DNA of 64,000 bases from Citrobacter portucalensis (GCF_002042885.1 NZ_MVFY01000003.1:248001-312000); one strand, 5' to 3'. Shown: positions 18,631 to 30,184, counted from the stretch's first letter. The notes: generated by a model not told the origin, from the sequence alone. Made by a program: numbers and translations.

Positions 18631-19599
18631 ATGCGGGTTCTGATCGTTAAAACGTCGTCTATGGGCGATGTACTGCATACGTTGCCTGCCTTAACCGATG
18701 CGCAGCAGGCTATTCCGGGTATTCAATTTGATTGGGTGGTGGAAGAAGGGTTCGCTCAAATCCCCTCCTGGCATTCAGCCGTTGACCAGGTTATTCCAGT
18801 AGCGATCCGTCGCTGGCGTAAAGCCTGGTTTTCAGCGCCGATTAAAGCCGAGCGTAAAGCGTTTCGTGATGCGGTGCGTTTACAGAAGTATGACGCGATA
18901 ATCGATGCGCAGGGTTTGGTTAAAAGCGCGGCGTTGGTGACACGTCTGGCACGTGGCATCAAGCATGGTATGGACTGGAGCACAGCCCGCGAACCGCTGG
19001 CGAGTCTGTTTTATAATCGCAAACATCACATAGCCAAACAGCAGCACGCGGTAGAACGTACGCGTGAATTGTTCGCCAAAAGTCTGGGGTATGCTAAACC
19101 GCAGTTGCAGGGTGATTACGCGATTGCGCAGCATTTTATGAATGAACATAAGGCTGATGCAGGCCAGTATGCTGTATTTCTGCACGCCACGACACGTGAT
19201 GATAAGCACTGGCCAGAAGCCAACTGGCGGGAGCTGATTGGCCTGTTAAATAATACGGGCATCCGTATTAAACTCCCCTGGGGTGCTCCTCATGAAGAAG
19301 CGCGCGCCAAAAGGCTGGCAGAAGGGTTTCCCTACGTTGATGTCCTGCCGCGAATGAGTCTGGAAGATGTGGCTCGCATTCTGGCGGGGGCAAAGTTTGT
19401 GGTGTCGGTTGATACAGGATTGAGCCATTTAACCGCCGCGTTGGATCGCCCTAATATTACGTTGTATGGCCCAACGGATCCCGGACTGATTGGGGGATAT
19501 GGGAAGAATCAATACACACAGCAAAGCCATTCCGGAAAATTGCAGGATCTGGATGCTAACTTAGTCAACATATCGCTAGTTGATAATAATTTGCTTTAA
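18631..19599 (+). CDS. waaC: ADP-heptose:LPS heptosyltransferase I WaaC
   Basis: Adds the first heptose to Kdo2-lipid A. 322 residues against 319 in E. coli. GT9 features: MRVLIVKTSSMGDVLHTLPA with the conserved Asp acting as base, DAQGLVKSAALVTRLARG, FLHATTRDDKHWPEANWREL and VSVDTGLSHLTAALDRP followed by TLYGPTDPGLIGGYG. The C-terminus (LVNISLVDNNLL) is more diverged than the body. waaL starts 16 bp downstream. Confidence 0.97.
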   Translation: MRVLIVKTSSMGDVLHTLPALTDAQQAIPGIQFDWVVEEGFAQIPSWHSAVDQVIPVAIRRWRKAWFSAPIKAERKAFRDAVRLQKYDAIIDAQGLVKSAALVTRLARGIKHGMDWSTAREPLASLFYNRKHHIAKQQHAVERTRELFAKSLGYAKPQLQGDYAIAQHFMNEHKADAGQYAVFLHATTRDDKHWPEANWRELIGLLNNTGIRIKLPWGAPHEEARAKRLAEGFPYVDVLPRMSLEDVARILAGAKFVVSVDTGLSHLTAALDRPNITLYGPTDPGLIGGYGKNQYTQQSHSGKLQDLDANLVNISLVDNNLL

Positions 19600-19615
19600 C
19601 TTTAAGAGATGAACC

Positions 19616-20899
19616 ATGCTTCGCCAACACATGTTTTCTCGCTTTATTTATAGTATAAAAAATAATCCATTCGATTTTATATACTTCTTATTTTACGCTG
19701 GGATCCTGGCAACGCTTGCGATGGTGCTGGTCAATCCAGATGAAGCGCTGAAGGTATTTATTTTCTCCACGGCGCTATCTCTACCGCTTATAGGAAAAAA
19801 TATAAAACATGTGTGCAGTAACAAACAAAACCTGGTTTTACCTGTTATGTTGTTGCTCTTCGGTTTACTCCAGATTATTTGGGTAGAAATATTTAAACAG
19901 CCAGGATCTGCTTTTACCGGAGCCTATAGGTCATACCAGAACGGTGGCAAAGTGATGATTTTTGCCGCACTGGTTATGACCGCTTTGGCATCGCGAGAGC
20001 CATGTGCCAACAAAACTCGCATCACCAGTATCTGGACGATTCTTACAGCAATAGGCCTGTATCTTTTCGCAGGCTACGAGGTCGCCGGGGCACCAGATAT
20101 TATGACCTACCGTGTTGCGCTGGGCTTTGAACACCAAACCGGCACAGCCTACGCTCTGACGCTAATTGCATTATTAGCCTCTCAGGCCATTATTAATCTG
20201 CGTCTAAAACACACCGTTGCACTCTATCTGTTACATTTTTTGATATCGCTTGCAGTCATCATCACAACGCAAACTCGAGCCGCTATTTTGGTATACCCGA
20301 TCCTGAGTGTCGGCCTATTCCTGATGTACTATCGTCACAACCGCACTATGCTATTAAGGGCACTGCTGGGTTTTGTAATACTGGTGGGGGTTGCTGCAAT
20401 CCCCTTAAAACCAATCATTGAAAGCCGCTATCAGAACTTCCTGGTTGATCTGCACTCTTATAATCAAAACAATAGTAATACTTCTATCGGCGCGAGACTG
20501 GCGATGCAACGGGCAGGTATTGAAGCCGGGAAAATGCACCACTGGGGACAGTCACTCGAACAACGCGGAGCAGAAATTCAGCGACTTGCGGTGCAGGACA
20601 CTTCGCTGCAAGGGGCACTTGAGTTCATTAACGTCCACCTGCATAACGAAATAGTTGATACCTTCTCACTAAAAGGCATCCCTGGTGTTGTTGTGCTACT
20701 CTTGCTCTATACTGCCATGTTTTTAATAGCTTACTGGCAACGTAGTCCTCTGTTGTTCGTCGTCTCAGGCGCTATCGCAGTCTATGGCTTGAGTGATTTA
20801 TTATTATATGCCAAAGGTGAAGCCCTGAGCAGCGTGCTGGCGTTATGTGTAGCAGCAGTACTGAGCTCGAGTCCAACAAGAGAACGATGCCATGGTTAA
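19616..20899 (+). CDS. waaL: O-antigen ligase WaaL
   Basis: Inner-membrane enzyme that transfers undecaprenyl-linked O-antigen to the lipid A-core on the periplasmic side. 427 residues with about ten to twelve hydrophobic segments and a large periplasmic loop (about 260-350). That loop contains the family's conserved histidine in VHLHNEIVDTFSLKGIPG; TTQTRAAILVYPI supplies the conserved arginine. Base composition becomes AT-rich from here to about 26000, as in core regions exchanged between strains. Its last 8 bp overlap the next gene. A second ATG at 19631 is possible. Confidence 0.9.
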   Translation: MLRQHMFSRFIYSIKNNPFDFIYFLFYAGILATLAMVLVNPDEALKVFIFSTALSLPLIGKNIKHVCSNKQNLVLPVMLLLFGLLQIIWVEIFKQPGSAFTGAYRSYQNGGKVMIFAALVMTALASREPCANKTRITSIWTILTAIGLYLFAGYEVAGAPDIMTYRVALGFEHQTGTAYALTLIALLASQAIINLRLKHTVALYLLHFLISLAVIITTQTRAAILVYPILSVGLFLMYYRHNRTMLLRALLGFVILVGVAAIPLKPIIESRYQNFLVDLHSYNQNNSNTSIGARLAMQRAGIEAGKMHHWGQSLEQRGAEIQRLAVQDTSLQGALEFINVHLHNEIVDTFSLKGIPGVVVLLLLYTAMFLIAYWQRSPLLFVVSGAIAVYGLSDLLLYAKGEALSSVLALCVAAVLSSSPTRERCHG

Positions 20900-21905
20900 C
20901 GCTTCCGGTTATTTACTGAGCATTATTATACCTACATACAACAACGCTGAACTCATCACAGCGACGTTGGCGTCTATACATCAGAGCATCACTGATGATG
21001 TGGAGGTAATAATTGTGAATGATGGCTCTACGGATTTAACCGAAGAGCGTATAAATGCGTTTTACCGTGAAAAAGATTGTCATAATGTTAAATATATAAG
21101 TCAAAAAAATCAGGGTGTTGCAATCACCCGTAATGTTGGTCTTGCTCATGCGACAGGGAAATATATTGGTTTTGTAGACAGTGATGATATTGTCTGCCAG
21201 AATTATTTTACAATTCTCTTGCCTAAGTTAAGAGACGAAAAATATGATATCATCGAATTTAACTTAACTCGAGATATAAACAATTTGTATAAGAACGCGC
21301 CGAAAATGGAAAACAACATTACCCAGCGCGAAATAATCTTATCAGATGACAATTACGCCCCTCTATTACCAACATTCAAGGCAGGGCAATGGCATCTGAT
21401 GACAAAAATCTTTCACCGCAATATCATTGGTAGCGATAAGTTCGAGGAACATCGCCGCTACGAAGACATGATTTTTTGCCCATTCCAGTATTTTAAATGC
21501 CATAAGATTCTAAAAATCGAGAATAAATTATATTACTACCGAGTAAACGATAAAAGTATTACCGAGAACATTATTGATAGTGACGCTGACAGCATCTTCT
21601 TTGCTATGCGAAAAATGTATAACTATATTAATGAAAATAGATCCAAGCGTACTGTTGCGACATTTATGATTATCAATTGCTTTCTCGAAGGACGTAAACT
21701 TTTACGCAAGAAAAAAGGCTATTATCGCTATAGCGAGAGTATGCTAAATGACATTCAGAATGCACTTGCATGCTGCGATACGAAAATCGTTAAGAAGAAA
21801 ATAATTCTGAAAATGAAATATCCCCATATCGATCGTTCTATTTCTGAAACAAGATATAAGATAATATCTGCTTGCAAAAGCTTATTCTTGCGAAAGGGAT
21901 TTTAA
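20892..21905 (+). CDS. GT2-family glycosyltransferase of the LPS outer core
   Basis: Cytoplasmic glycosyltransferase, 337 residues. The GT-A domain has LLSIIIPTYNNAELI, DVEVIIVNDGSTDLT, NQGVAITRNVGLAHATGKYI and the metal-binding DSDD near residue 97; RRYEDMIFCPFQYF lies near the expected catalytic-base region. The last 120 residues are lysine-rich, suiting membrane-surface attachment. Its place right after waaL is that of the GT2 gene waaV (a glucosyltransferase) in the E. coli R1 core type, so a similar side-branch transferase is plausible; donor and linkage cannot be read from the sequence. Strongly AT-rich, unlike its hldD-side neighbours. Confidence 0.8.
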   Translation: MVNASGYLLSIIIPTYNNAELITATLASIHQSITDDVEVIIVNDGSTDLTEERINAFYREKDCHNVKYISQKNQGVAITRNVGLAHATGKYIGFVDSDDIVCQNYFTILLPKLRDEKYDIIEFNLTRDINNLYKNAPKMENNITQREIILSDDNYAPLLPTFKAGQWHLMTKIFHRNIIGSDKFEEHRRYEDMIFCPFQYFKCHKILKIENKLYYYRVNDKSITENIIDSDADSIFFAMRKMYNYINENRSKRTVATFMIINCFLEGRKLLRKKKGYYRYSESMLNDIQNALACCDTKIVKKKIILKMKYPHIDRSISETRYKIISACKSLFLRKGF

Positions 21906-21906
21906 C

Positions 21907-22962
21907 ATGTTTGAAAAAGTTGACCGGATTCTTATTTGCAAGCTCAAGTTTTATGGGGATGTTCTGCTAACTACACCTGTTATAGCCAGCATTCGGGCTC
22001 GTTATCCGCAAGCTAAGATCGATTTGCTGCTCTATAAAGATACCAAAGCAATCTTAGCCGCCCATAAAGATATCAATAATTTTTATCTGATTGAGAAAAA
22101 GCAAGGCCTGCTGTCAACAGTGAAAAATTACCTTTCAGTACGTAAACAACTGAAGAAAAATCACTACGACCTGATCGTTAACCTCACCGAACAATGGCCG
22201 ATCGGCGCTCTTATAGCGTCTTTGCGTTGCCCTTCAATTGCTTTTGAGCGCGAAAAAGATCAGTGGAACCGACTTTTTACGCGAGTAACGCCATCCATTG
22301 GAACACATATTGTTGAACAAAATTTATCTATTCTAAAAGGTATCGGGTTTAGCGAAACAGAACTGAAGAAAGAGATGTCTCTTTGTTATCGCCCTGACGA
22401 CTATCAACATTTAGTTACCCTACTCCCGGAATTGCCTTCACAAAAATATGTCGTTATTCAACCCACTGCCAGACAAGAGTTTAAATGCTGGGACGATGAA
22501 AAATTCGCGCATGTTATAGACCACCTTCATCGGTGTGGTCTGCATGTTTATCTTACCTGTGGGCCAGCGCTAAGTGAGCAGCAGCAGGTTCAGCGCATTG
22601 CTGAACTGTGTCAATCCACCCCTGATCTGACGCTGGCAGGTAAAACCACCTTTTTGCAGTTGGCTGCATTGATCGATCATGCAGTTCTGTACATTGGCGT
22701 CGATTCTGCTCCTATGCATATGGCAGCGGCGCTAAAGACACCGCAGGTCTGCCTGTTTGGCGCCACCAATTATCAACAGTGGAAGCCATGGTCAGATAAA
22801 GCTATATTGATTTGGGCTGGCGATTATCATCCAATGCCTTCTCGAGATAAACTCGACAGATCTAAAAAATATCTAACATGGATACCGGAGCAAGCTGTGA
22901 TTGACGCTATCGATAAGGTACTTCATGATAGTGACAATATAAAAGGTAATGAGAAAGCATAA
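21907..22962 (+). CDS. waaQ: LPS heptosyltransferase III WaaQ, relocated
   Basis: GT9 enzyme expected to add the branching heptose III to heptose II. 351 residues. Features recalled from E. coli WaaQ: DRILICKLKFYGDVLLTTPV at the start, YDLIVNLTEQW, VVIQPTARQEFKCWDDEKF, LAGKTTFLQLAALIDHAVLY, then IGVDSAPMHMAAALKTP, CLFGATN and WAGDYHPMPSRD. In E. coli and Salmonella waaQ is the first gene of the opposite-strand waaQGP operon; here it lies on the hldD strand between two outer-core transferases, 1 bp after the GT2 gene and directly abutting the GT8 gene. A WaaU-type heptosyltransferase IV is the alternative. Confidence 0.8.
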   Translation: MFEKVDRILICKLKFYGDVLLTTPVIASIRARYPQAKIDLLLYKDTKAILAAHKDINNFYLIEKKQGLLSTVKNYLSVRKQLKKNHYDLIVNLTEQWPIGALIASLRCPSIAFEREKDQWNRLFTRVTPSIGTHIVEQNLSILKGIGFSETELKKEMSLCYRPDDYQHLVTLLPELPSQKYVVIQPTARQEFKCWDDEKFAHVIDHLHRCGLHVYLTCGPALSEQQQVQRIAELCQSTPDLTLAGKTTFLQLAALIDHAVLYIGVDSAPMHMAAALKTPQVCLFGATNYQQWKPWSDKAILIWAGDYHPMPSRDKLDRSKKYLTWIPEQAVIDAIDKVLHDSDNIKGNEKA

Positions 22963-23907
22963 ATGGACAGCAAAAAAAACGTTATTAACATTGCTTACTG
23001 TACAGATGCCAATTATCTGGAATATGTAGCAGTGTCCATTATGTCTGTCATAATGAACAACCCGGGGCAAGATCTGTCATTCTTCGTCTTTGTCTATGAC
23101 GTTACAGATGAAGAAATCAATAAACTGCGTTCTACCAGTGATAAAATTCAGGTTATCAATATCGATAAGGAAGAGATTGAAAAGTATAACAATGACTTTG
23201 CAATCAAACACCTGAACCGTTCAATCTATATGCGATTAGCGGTCCCACGACTGCTTAGGGATAAGGTAGAGTCTTTTATCTATTTAGATGCAGACACACT
23301 GTGCTTCGACAGCATTCATGAAATTAATAACATTGACATTAGTGAAGTTATTTGTGCCGTCAGTCATGATTCGCTTGATAATAGTAGCAACAAAAATGCG
23401 AAACGATTAAATTTAACGACAGATTTTTATTTCAACTCCGGATTTATGTATATTAATATCAAAAAATGGACTGAACATAATATTGAAATAAAAGCCAACC
23501 AAATATTGTTCGATCGGGTCAAAAATCTCCCTTATCCGGATCAAGATGCTCTGAACATTGCTATTAATGGCAATGTTAAATTTATTGATAACAAATGGAA
23601 TTTTTTATTTAACTGGTTTACTGAACAACAGAAAGAGACCTTCTTTTTTCAAAAAGATACTCTACCACGTATTATCCATTTCACCGGTGGAAGGAAACCC
23701 TGGTATAAAGAACACACTGGGCTTTCACAGCAACTTTATCTTTTCTACCATCATTTCACGCCATGGCGAAATACTGAACTACGGTCTTATGCTCCACGTA
23801 TGAGGCCTACTGATTATCGTGTTTACTCACGTCAGGAAGCCCAAAAGGGAAATTACTATGCCTCTCTCAAATGGTATATGAAATACCTTAAGACTAAATT
23901 ACGTTAA
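22963..23907 (+). CDS. GT8-family glycosyltransferase of the LPS outer core
   Basis: Retaining glycosyltransferase using a UDP-hexose, 314 residues, ATG directly after the waaQ stop. GT8 features: INIAYCTDANYLEYVAVSIM, the DXD metal site FIYLDADTLC (about residue 105), FYFNSGFMYINIKKW, LPYPDQDALNIAING and IIHFTGGRKPWYKE. The basic C-terminus is typical of core transferases that work at the membrane. It is clearly separate from the two leftward GT8 genes, which have HYVGVTKPW at the equivalent place. Whether it adds galactose or glucose cannot be told by eye. Confidence 0.8.
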   Translation: MDSKKNVINIAYCTDANYLEYVAVSIMSVIMNNPGQDLSFFVFVYDVTDEEINKLRSTSDKIQVINIDKEEIEKYNNDFAIKHLNRSIYMRLAVPRLLRDKVESFIYLDADTLCFDSIHEINNIDISEVICAVSHDSLDNSSNKNAKRLNLTTDFYFNSGFMYINIKKWTEHNIEIKANQILFDRVKNLPYPDQDALNIAINGNVKFIDNKWNFLFNWFTEQQKETFFFQKDTLPRIIHFTGGRKPWYKEHTGLSQQLYLFYHHFTPWRNTELRSYAPRMRPTDYRVYSRQEAQKGNYYASLKWYMKYLKTKLR

Positions 23908-23938
23908 TAAAAAACTCCCTTACGGGAGTTTTTTATTA
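23908..23938. terminator. Bidirectional terminator between converging core-LPS operons
   Basis: AAAACTCCC-TTAC-GGGAGTTTT is a 9-bp stem with a 4-base loop, with A and T runs on both sides. It ends the hldD-side operon and, read the other way, the waaG-side operon, whose last stop codon lies in its T run. Confidence 0.9.
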
Positions 23939-24943
23939 TTTTTTTAATTTTTCACGCAAATAACCAATATAACTGATTACTGAGGCGAAATACTTCCCTT
24001 GTAACCTTTCATGGCGTGACTTCTTTTTGTACTGTTTTGGCGTTCTGGCAGGTAGCAGTGGAACTGTCGCCCACGGAGAAGCCTTCCAGGCTTCAACAAA
24101 GTACTGTGCTGAAGGATAGTTAGCCCATGAATTCCAGGGTTTAGTTACACCAACATAATGAATAAGAATAGTGTCATTGGTGATGTATTCTTTATATCGA
24201 GAAGTGTCTTTACTCTTTAACTCTTGTTTAATGCCATATATTGCATCGTAGATTCTAGGTAGAAAAATGGTTTTCCCTAAAAACATAATATTCAAAACAT
24301 CCTGATCAAGAAACGCAAATTTCTTGGTTTTGTCCAACAGAATAGAAAATGCTTTAGCGAAAAACTGGTGTTCCTTCCACTTCTTTAAATTAGCAAAAAT
24401 AACACCAGCATTAAAATATTGCTCAACAAATTCCGGAACGTTAAGTCGAGTGGCAGCATATGAACGACTGTCATCAATATCTTGAATAACTGCAGCCACA
24501 TGATGCTCAAACTGAATTTTTGTTAATTCAATCAACGACCCTTTACATACCACATCGGCATCTATATATAATAAATTATCAATTTTTTCACTAAGATACT
24601 CAAATGCAATAAACCTAAAATAGGTCGCATAAGACCACGCATTCCCGCATGGCAAAACCTTTAATCCTTCAGCATTCATCACATAAACAGTTATATTCGT
24701 TGAATACTGCTTTGCTAATATTTCTAATTTTTGCTGATAGTCTGAGTCAATATAATCAGTAAAAAGATGAAAATGAATATTGATATCTTGATTATGTAGT
24801 AAAACGGACGACATCGAAACCGCCGCGCCAAACATAAAGTTCTGATCAACCCCCCAGGCGATATTGAGCTGTGGTTTTTGTTCTTTTGGAGCACCAAAGA
24901 ACTCAATGGTATCCTTGATAGACTGATGACAATCAAAATTCAT
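23936..24943 (-). CDS. GT8-family LPS outer-core transferase (WaaJ/WaaR-like)
   Basis: 335 residues. GT8 features: LNIAWGVDQNFMFGAAVSMS, LLYIDADVVCKGSLIEL with the DXD site, VEQYFNAGVIFANLKKW, FAFLDQDVLNIMFLGKTIFL and ILIHYVGVTKPWNSWANYP. The C-terminal domain (KKKSRHERLQGKYFAS) is the short basic segment found in LPS 1,2-glycosyltransferases. Length and position suggest an alpha-1,2-glucosyl- or galactosyltransferase. It is a close paralogue of the gene before it (24992-26011) and the last gene of the leftward waaG-waaP operon. Confidence 0.82.
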   Translation of the reverse strand: MNFDCHQSIKDTIEFFGAPKEQKPQLNIAWGVDQNFMFGAAVSMSSVLLHNQDINIHFHLFTDYIDSDYQQKLEILAKQYSTNITVYVMNAEGLKVLPCGNAWSYATYFRFIAFEYLSEKIDNLLYIDADVVCKGSLIELTKIQFEHHVAAVIQDIDDSRSYAATRLNVPEFVEQYFNAGVIFANLKKWKEHQFFAKAFSILLDKTKKFAFLDQDVLNIMFLGKTIFLPRIYDAIYGIKQELKSKDTSRYKEYITNDTILIHYVGVTKPWNSWANYPSAQYFVEAWKASPWATVPLLPARTPKQYKKKSRHERLQGKYFASVISYIGYLREKLKK

Positions 24944-24991
24944 GTACTACACCTTTTCAATATGCTATCTGACAATTATATGCACAACTAA

Positions 24992-26011
24992 CTAGTGTGA
25001 CCGTACGTTATGTAGTTTATTTTTTATATACATTACATGACTAAGCACCGAACGGATATATTTACGTTGTGCCCTTTCATGCCGTGACTTGCGTTTATAT
25101 AGTTTTGCCGTATTTGCATTTAATAAAGATTTTTCCGCCCATGCTGATTTTTTATAGGCATCTATAAAAAACTTGGCTACCGGGTATTTGGCCCATGAAT
25201 GCCATGGCTTAGTAACACCGACATAGTGTATTAATACCGTATTATCGGTGATGAAATTCTGATATAGTTTATCATTCTTATTTTTCAATTCCTGATCCAC
25301 ACCATAAATACAGTTAAAATCTCTTCTCAGGAAAATAACATTACCGACAAACAAGATGTTCAGCACATCCTGATCAAAATAAAGAAGCTCTTTTTGACGT
25401 TTATCTAAAATGGAAAATGCTTTAGTCAACAACTGCTGTTCACGCCACACTTCGAGATTGGCAAATACCACGCCAGAGTTAAAGTAACCGTTACTCAGTT
25501 CAGGAATGCCGAGCCTGTTGCCGGATTTAATACGCACATCATCGATATCATTGATGACAGCCGCATATTCCCCACAGAAATTAATCTCCGTAAGCTCTTG
25601 CAATGAACCTTTACAGATAACATCGGCATCAAGATACAGTACAGAGCTTAGCTCCGTACTTAAATATTCAAATGCAAGATAACGATAGTACATCGCATAA
25701 GTCCATGATTTCGTACTCGGTAGTTCACGAAATACCGCGTTATCGAACACAAGAACCGTCACAGTCGTACTATACATTTGGGTCAGGCGTTTTACACTCT
25801 CCAGATAATCGTCATCTATATAGTCTGTTGCTATATAAAAGTGAATATCAATATCAGGGTTATTCACTAACACTGAGGTCATTGAAATGCCAGAGCCAAA
25901 TAAAAAATTACGGTCGACACCATACGCAACACTTAGTTTTTTACTCTTCTCATGCGTAGAGCTGTCTATGACGTGTTTTTGAATAACTAGCTTCTGGAAA
26001 TCAATGTTCAT
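24992..26011 (-). CDS. GT8-family LPS outer-core transferase (WaaO/WaaI-like)
   Basis: 339 residues. Same plan as its neighbour: LSVAYGVDRNFLFGSGISMT, VLYLDADVICKGSLQELTEI, SNGYFNSGVVFANLEVW, LLYFDQDVLNILFVGNVIFL and VLIHYVGVTKPWHSWAKYP, ending with KRKSRHERAQRKYIRS. Being nearer to waaP, it matches the place of waaO or waaI (alpha-1,3-glucosyl- or galactosyltransferase adding the second outer-core hexose). The start ATG has no strong ribosome site. It lies 30 bp after waaP and 48 bp before the second GT8 gene. Confidence 0.82.
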   Translation of the reverse strand: MNIDFQKLVIQKHVIDSSTHEKSKKLSVAYGVDRNFLFGSGISMTSVLVNNPDIDIHFYIATDYIDDDYLESVKRLTQMYSTTVTVLVFDNAVFRELPSTKSWTYAMYYRYLAFEYLSTELSSVLYLDADVICKGSLQELTEINFCGEYAAVINDIDDVRIKSGNRLGIPELSNGYFNSGVVFANLEVWREQQLLTKAFSILDKRQKELLYFDQDVLNILFVGNVIFLRRDFNCIYGVDQELKNKNDKLYQNFITDNTVLIHYVGVTKPWHSWAKYPVAKFFIDAYKKSAWAEKSLLNANTAKLYKRKSRHERAQRKYIRSVLSHVMYIKNKLHNVRSH

Positions 26012-26041
26012 AATAAAATGGCCTCAAACTTTATATGTGAT

Positions 26042-26839
26042 TTATAGCGCTTTTCTTATTGTTCTTCGTCTTATTTTTTGCGCTTTTGTGACAGCCTGTT
26101 CAAACAACCTGACTTCCTGACGAAAGATTTCACGTAGTGGCATCGAAAAATAGACACGTAAAAAACGGTAGATATCTCTGGACGTCAGACCGATCTCAAG
26201 TGAAGAGAAATAGAGTCCGATCAAGTCCTTGTCTCGCCAGCGGCGCGGTACATGTTGACGAATTTGTGCACGATGCAGATCGATTACGGAAAGTTTGATA
26301 TCCGCAATATTTTCTGGCATCGGTTGTTGGAGTAAAAAATGGCAAATATAGCAATCCCGATGATTTACTCCACCCCGATGCATTTTACCCACCATTTCTG
26401 CCACACGGGTAATAATGGTCCGTTTTAATACAAAATCAGGACGCTCAACTCCCCACCCGGCACAAAAATCTTCAAGGCTGATGGCGGGAGAAAGGTCCTC
26501 AGTGATGATAAACGAGGTTCGCTCTAACGGATTCAGACCTTTTTGACCAAATGCAACCCCTGTCATAGTATCAACATTCAGTTCTTTTAAGCGGTGAATC
26601 GCCAGCCACTCACGGTCGGCACCCAGTACAGGCATACGCAGAGATATAAGGTTCTTCACCACTTCTTTAAGCGTGGTTCCATGATGATATTTAAGAAAAT
26701 AACCCTTTCCCATCATCTCAAAACGTAGGGTACGCCGTGTTTCCAGAGCGCGAAAAACCTCACCATCCAGCTTAGTGACTTCAGTAAACGGGTCTTTTCC
26801 TTGCCACTGCGTGGCAAATGGTTCTTTTAATTCAATCAT
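26042..26839 (-). CDS. waaP: LPS core heptose I kinase WaaP (RfaP)
   Basis: Phosphorylates heptose I of the LPS inner core, needed for outer-membrane stability. 265 residues as in E. coli. Kinase-like features: [20 protein letters not shown] (nucleotide-binding lysine region), [30 protein letters not shown], the catalytic loop [13 protein letters not shown] (Asp near 163) and [10 protein letters not shown] as the DFG-like element, then [15 protein letters not shown]. The start overlaps the end of waaG by 8 bp. No companion waaY (heptose II kinase) follows. Confidence 0.95.
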   Translation of the reverse strand: MIELKEPFATQWQGKDPFTEVTKLDGEVFRALETRRTLRFEMMGKGYFLKYHHGTTLKEVVKNLISLRMPVLGADREWLAIHRLKELNVDTMTGVAFGQKGLNPLERTSFIITEDLSPAISLEDFCAGWGVERPDFVLKRTIITRVAEMVGKMHRGGVNHRDCYICHFLLQQPMPENIADIKLSVIDLHRAQIRQHVPRRWRDKDLIGLYFSSLEIGLTSRDIYRFLRVYFSMPLREIFRQEVRLFEQAVTKAQKIRRRTIRKAL

Positions 26840-27956
26840 TCTTAGGACCTAAAATGATATCTGCAGCTTTATCTGCCAGGCTGTAGAGATCTTCTGTATC
26901 AGCAAAATGCCGCGCGTTCCCGGCCCAACGACTTCTCTGCTCATTATTTTGCAGCGCATCGAAAAGTGCTGTATTCAGATTTTCCTGCTCAAAAGGTTCA
27001 GGAATCACCACCCCACATTGTGCGGCGTTGATATAACCCGCATAGCCGCAAACTTCGGTAGTTAATACCGGTAGCCCGGCAACTACAGCTTCTAGTAAGA
27101 CAATACCGGCAGCTTCCTGTACAGCGGGGTGAAGTAATAAATCAGCAGCAGACATCAATTCTGCGACATCGTCTCGCCCCGAGAAGAACTGCACTTGTTC
27201 TTCAACCCCCAATTGACGAGCCTGAGCGCGATAGCGATCGGCCTTATCCTGACCAACAACCATCAATCGCGTGCGGTGGCGGATGACATCAGGCAAAGAA
27301 GCCAACGCCTGTAATGTTCTTGGCACACCTTTGCGTTTGAAATCGGAACCTACCTGTAAGAGTAAGTACTGATCGAGACCAATACCGTTTTTTTCTCTGA
27401 CAACCTGCCGGCTGTTTTCAGGTTGTTGGCTGTACTTTCGGTCAGGATAAATTCCTGGTGGCAGGATACAAAAACGCTGGCTCTCAGTTTGGTAATGATG
27501 TTTGAAGTCACCAATTTGCTTATCGGTTAACATCAAAAGCGTAGTGCCGGCACCCTGCTGAAATACGGCTTTTTCAAATGCAGAATAGTGTCGGTACCTG
27601 CGAGTCAATTTGTAGAAAAAGCCTTTCTCGCGGGCGACCTTTTCTGCATAGCAAACGTCCGCAGCGTAATACACATCCAACCCAGGCATTTTATTAAAAC
27701 CAACGACACGATCGACGGGATGTTGAGTTAAATAATTCTGAACCCACTGATAATATTGCTCGTTTTTCCCATGATTCGTTCTGGATGTGACGGGGACGAG
27801 TATAATCTCCAGCCCTTTCGGACGCTCGCCCTGCCATGACTGGGTAAATACCTGAACATGATGGCCACGAGAAGCAACCGTCAGCGCTACCCGCAAGAAA
27901 TCACGTTGTAACCCACCATAGGGAAAATACTTGTACAAACAAAAAGCAATATTCAT
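26832..27956 (-). CDS. waaG: LPS core glucosyltransferase I WaaG (RfaG)
   Basis: GT4 enzyme adding the first outer-core glucose to heptose II from UDP-glucose. 374 residues as in E. coli. Seen: N-terminal [65 protein letters not shown] at the start of the second Rossmann domain, and the donor motif [20 protein letters not shown] followed by GLPVLTT. Here it is the first gene of its operon because waaQ is absent from the usual upstream place. Confidence 0.95.
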   Translation of the reverse strand: MNIAFCLYKYFPYGGLQRDFLRVALTVASRGHHVQVFTQSWQGERPKGLEIILVPVTSRTNHGKNEQYYQWVQNYLTQHPVDRVVGFNKMPGLDVYYAADVCYAEKVAREKGFFYKLTRRYRHYSAFEKAVFQQGAGTTLLMLTDKQIGDFKHHYQTESQRFCILPPGIYPDRKYSQQPENSRQVVREKNGIGLDQYLLLQVGSDFKRKGVPRTLQALASLPDVIRHRTRLMVVGQDKADRYRAQARQLGVEEQVQFFSGRDDVAELMSAADLLLHPAVQEAAGIVLLEAVVAGLPVLTTEVCGYAGYINAAQCGVVIPEPFEQENLNTALFDALQNNEQRSRWAGNARHFADTEDLYSLADKAADIILGPKND

Positions 27957-28380
27957 GCATTAATATCCGCATCGCGTCGCCAGGCATGTCAGGTTTGAAG
28001 CATCAGAATCGTGTAATCCTTGCCTAAAGCATCCAAAGATGACTTTCTGAGCTTTCGAAACGTTTCTGCCCGCTAGCTACCTGAAATTGCGCAGTAGTAT
28101 ATCATTTATTATCACGCATTCCGAAATGAATATTTTTTGAACAAAATACAAAATAAGCCATGAAAAACATACAGATAAAAAAGAAACCAGTTCATCAGAA
28201 AACGTACACCGCACAAGAGGTTAAGACATATAAATGCGGCCATGTGCATTTTTGAAATAGCCATCAGCGAAATCGGTCCCTCATCAATTCCATCGTTTTG
28301 ATACAACCTGGATAAAAATGATGGTAAAGCCATAGTTAAATACATAGAATCCCCAGCACATTCATAAGTCAGCTACCATT
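27957..28380. promoter_or_regulatory. waaG/waaA intergenic region with the waaG promoter and leader
   Basis: 424 bp without a credible gene; the only open frame on the minus strand (28112-28345) is hydrophobic and AT-rich and looks accidental. On the minus strand an extended -10, TGATATACT (28096-28104), lies about 140 bp before waaG and predicts a leader of about 130 bases. Just after the predicted start is CAGGTAGCTAGCGGGCAG (28067-28084), which loosely recalls the JUMPStart/ops region of RfaH-controlled LPS operons but lacks the exact GGCGGTAG core. In E. coli the equivalent leader carries JUMPStart and the small RNA RirA. No clear waaA promoter was identified. Confidence 0.45.
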
Positions 28381-30146
<1,766 letters not shown>

Positions 30147-30153
30147 TGCACCA

Positions 30154-30174
30154 GGCCGGATGCAGCATCCGGCC
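30154..30174. repeat. REP-like perfect inverted repeat between coaD and mutM
   Basis: GGCCGGATGC-A-GCATCCGGCC: 10-bp arms around one base, with the REP-type GCCGGATG core. It lies between the converging coaD and mutM genes and could act as a shared mRNA 3' end; there is no T run. Confidence 0.65.
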
Positions 30175-30184
30175 AGCAATGAAA

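Noticed and set aside
28112-28345. 77-codon hydrophobic frame between waaG and waaA
   Set aside because: No ribosome site or recognisable family; lies upstream of the waaG promoter in AT-rich DNA.
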